7,506 nucleotides of DNA from an uncultured Prevotella sp. (GTDB lineage Bacteria > Bacteroidota > Bacteroidia > Bacteroidales > Bacteroidaceae): assembly GCA_905210845.1 (NCBI GenBank), contig CAJLYG010000157.1:1-7506 (forward strand), written 5' to 3'. Each line of letters opens with the position of its first letter. Position 1 is the first letter of the stretch. The notes under the pieces are model-generated. The model searched no databases and was not told where the DNA came from. It saw nothing but the letters and a program-made list of their open reading frames with translations. Of the stretch, positions 7,285 through 7,506 are shown one piece after another. The position numbers were made by a program, and so were the translations under genes.

Positions 7285-7367
7285 CTGTCAACCTTCTGTC
7301 AACCTTTGACAACCTCAAAACAGGTTGCAAGCCCGATAAACACTGGGATTTGACAACCTGTCAACCT
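7285..7367 (+). repeat. Iteron-like cluster of TG(T/A)CAACCT repeats
   Basis: Five direct copies of TG(T/A)CAACCT start at 7286, 7297, 7307, 7351 and 7359, and one inverted core AGGTTG lies at 7322-7327. The first two belong to an exact tandem 11-mer, CTGTCAACCTT at 7285-7295 and 7296-7306. Spacing of the first three is 11 and 10 bp, about one helical turn, which would put binding sites on the same face of the DNA. This resembles a multi-site binding array; the binder is unknown. Confidence 0.85.
7320..7361. repeat. Imperfect hairpin formed by opposed CAACCTGT repeats
   Basis: ACAGGTTG (7320-7327) pairs perfectly with CAACCTGT (7354-7361). Inside, the helix can continue through A7329/A7330 with T7349/T7350 and CCC (7332-7334) with GGG (7345-7347), with small bulges and one G-A mismatch. 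The remaining loop is about 10 nt (7335-7344). No T-run follows directly (ATTTTG then an A-run), so it is not a standard intrinsic terminator on the + strand. Confidence 0.6.
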
Positions 7368-7452
7368 ATTTTGAAAAAAAACTCCTGTATAAAGATAAAA
7401 AGTAAGGAAAGTTACGCTGCACCTCGGAAATAAAAATAAAACAAGTTTTAGA

Positions 7453-7492
7453 AGAGGGTGTATCAAAATTCTGATGCATCCTCTATTTCTTA
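7453..7492 (+). terminator. Hairpin with T-rich tail, possible (bidirectional) terminator
   Basis: AGAGGGTGTATCA (7453-7465) pairs with TGATGCATCCTCT (7472-7484) in a 13-bp stem that includes two G-U wobbles, with the 6-nt loop AAATTC. It is followed by ATTTCTTATTATTT. Read on the other strand the stem is also followed by a T-rich stretch (the complement of 7431-7452), so it could serve a gene to the right on the minus strand. The parent transcript is not visible. A small mobile-element or dispersed-repeat end is an alternative. Confidence 0.5.
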
Positions 7493-7506
7493 TTATTTAT
7501 GAAAAC

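Larger units (their letters stand above)
7138..7506. other. Non-coding, repeat-rich intergenic region
   Basis: This 369-base stretch has no supported gene on either strand; the longest reading frames are short or are the tail of an antisense shadow of the TPR gene. It is visibly more AT-rich than the genes to its left. From left to right it holds a plain 45-base stretch, two copies of an XhoI-centred inverted repeat, and a CAACCT repeat cluster with a hairpin. An A-rich tract (about 7368-7450) and a hairpin with a T-rich tail follow. I found no DnaA-box-like TTATCCACA sequence, tRNA or confident Bacteroidota promoter (TTTG at -33, TAnnTTTG at -7). What it does is not known. Confidence 0.8.

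Noticed and set aside
7499..7506. ATGAAAAC at the window edge as the start of a next gene
   Set aside because: Only two codons are visible, directly after a terminator-like hairpin, with no supporting promoter. It is possible but cannot be judged from this window.
7138..7506. Chromosomal replication origin next to dnaN
   Set aside because: Iteron-like repeats and an A-rich tract are present, but there are no DnaA-box-like sequences or dnaA gene, and dnaN lies over 6 kb away at the far end of the operon.

Overview
The window looks like chromosomal DNA from a Bacteroidota member, most likely order Bacteroidales and Prevotella/Segatella-like. This rests on the gene content and order (dnaN, a DEDDh exonuclease, coaBC, a DUF4835 gene, recN). 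It also rests on Bacteroidota-type residues in CoaBC, the absence of Shine-Dalgarno sequences before the starts, and two signal peptides ending in an Ala-Gln junction. The genus is inference, because there is no rRNA or species-level marker here.

Positions 1-7088 hold one tightly packed, same-strand (+) run of six genes that reads as a single operon. In order they are: the 3' two thirds of dnaN (sliding clamp), a DnaQ-like 3'-5' exonuclease with an extra C-terminal domain, coaBC (two steps of coenzyme A synthesis), an exported DUF4835/PorD-like protein, recN (double-strand-break repair ATPase), and an exported protein with a trypsin-like domain followed by TPR repeats. The junctions are a 6-nt gap, a 1-nt overlap (TAATG), a 13-nt gap, a 3-nt gap and a 4-nt overlap (ATGA), so co-transcription and some translational coupling are likely. 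The operon mixes DNA replication and repair (clamp, exonuclease, RecN), a housekeeping cofactor enzyme and two envelope proteins. A strong intrinsic terminator at 7090-7137 closes it.

Positions 7138-7506 contain no convincing gene but are rich in structure. There are two identical 17-nt copies of an inverted repeat centred on an XhoI-type site, 65 bp apart. They are followed by a cluster of six CAACCT-core repeats (five direct, one inverted) that partly folds into a hairpin, then an A-rich tract, and finally a 13-bp hairpin with a T-rich tail. This non-coding block is the least explained part of the window.

Two coding observations also stand out. The last gene's protease-like domain appears to have lost its catalytic His and Ser. 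CoaBC carries Asp and Ser at the two positions where E. coli Dfp uses Asn125 and Cys158. No CRISPR array, tRNA, rRNA, insertion sequence or clear new multi-gene system was seen.
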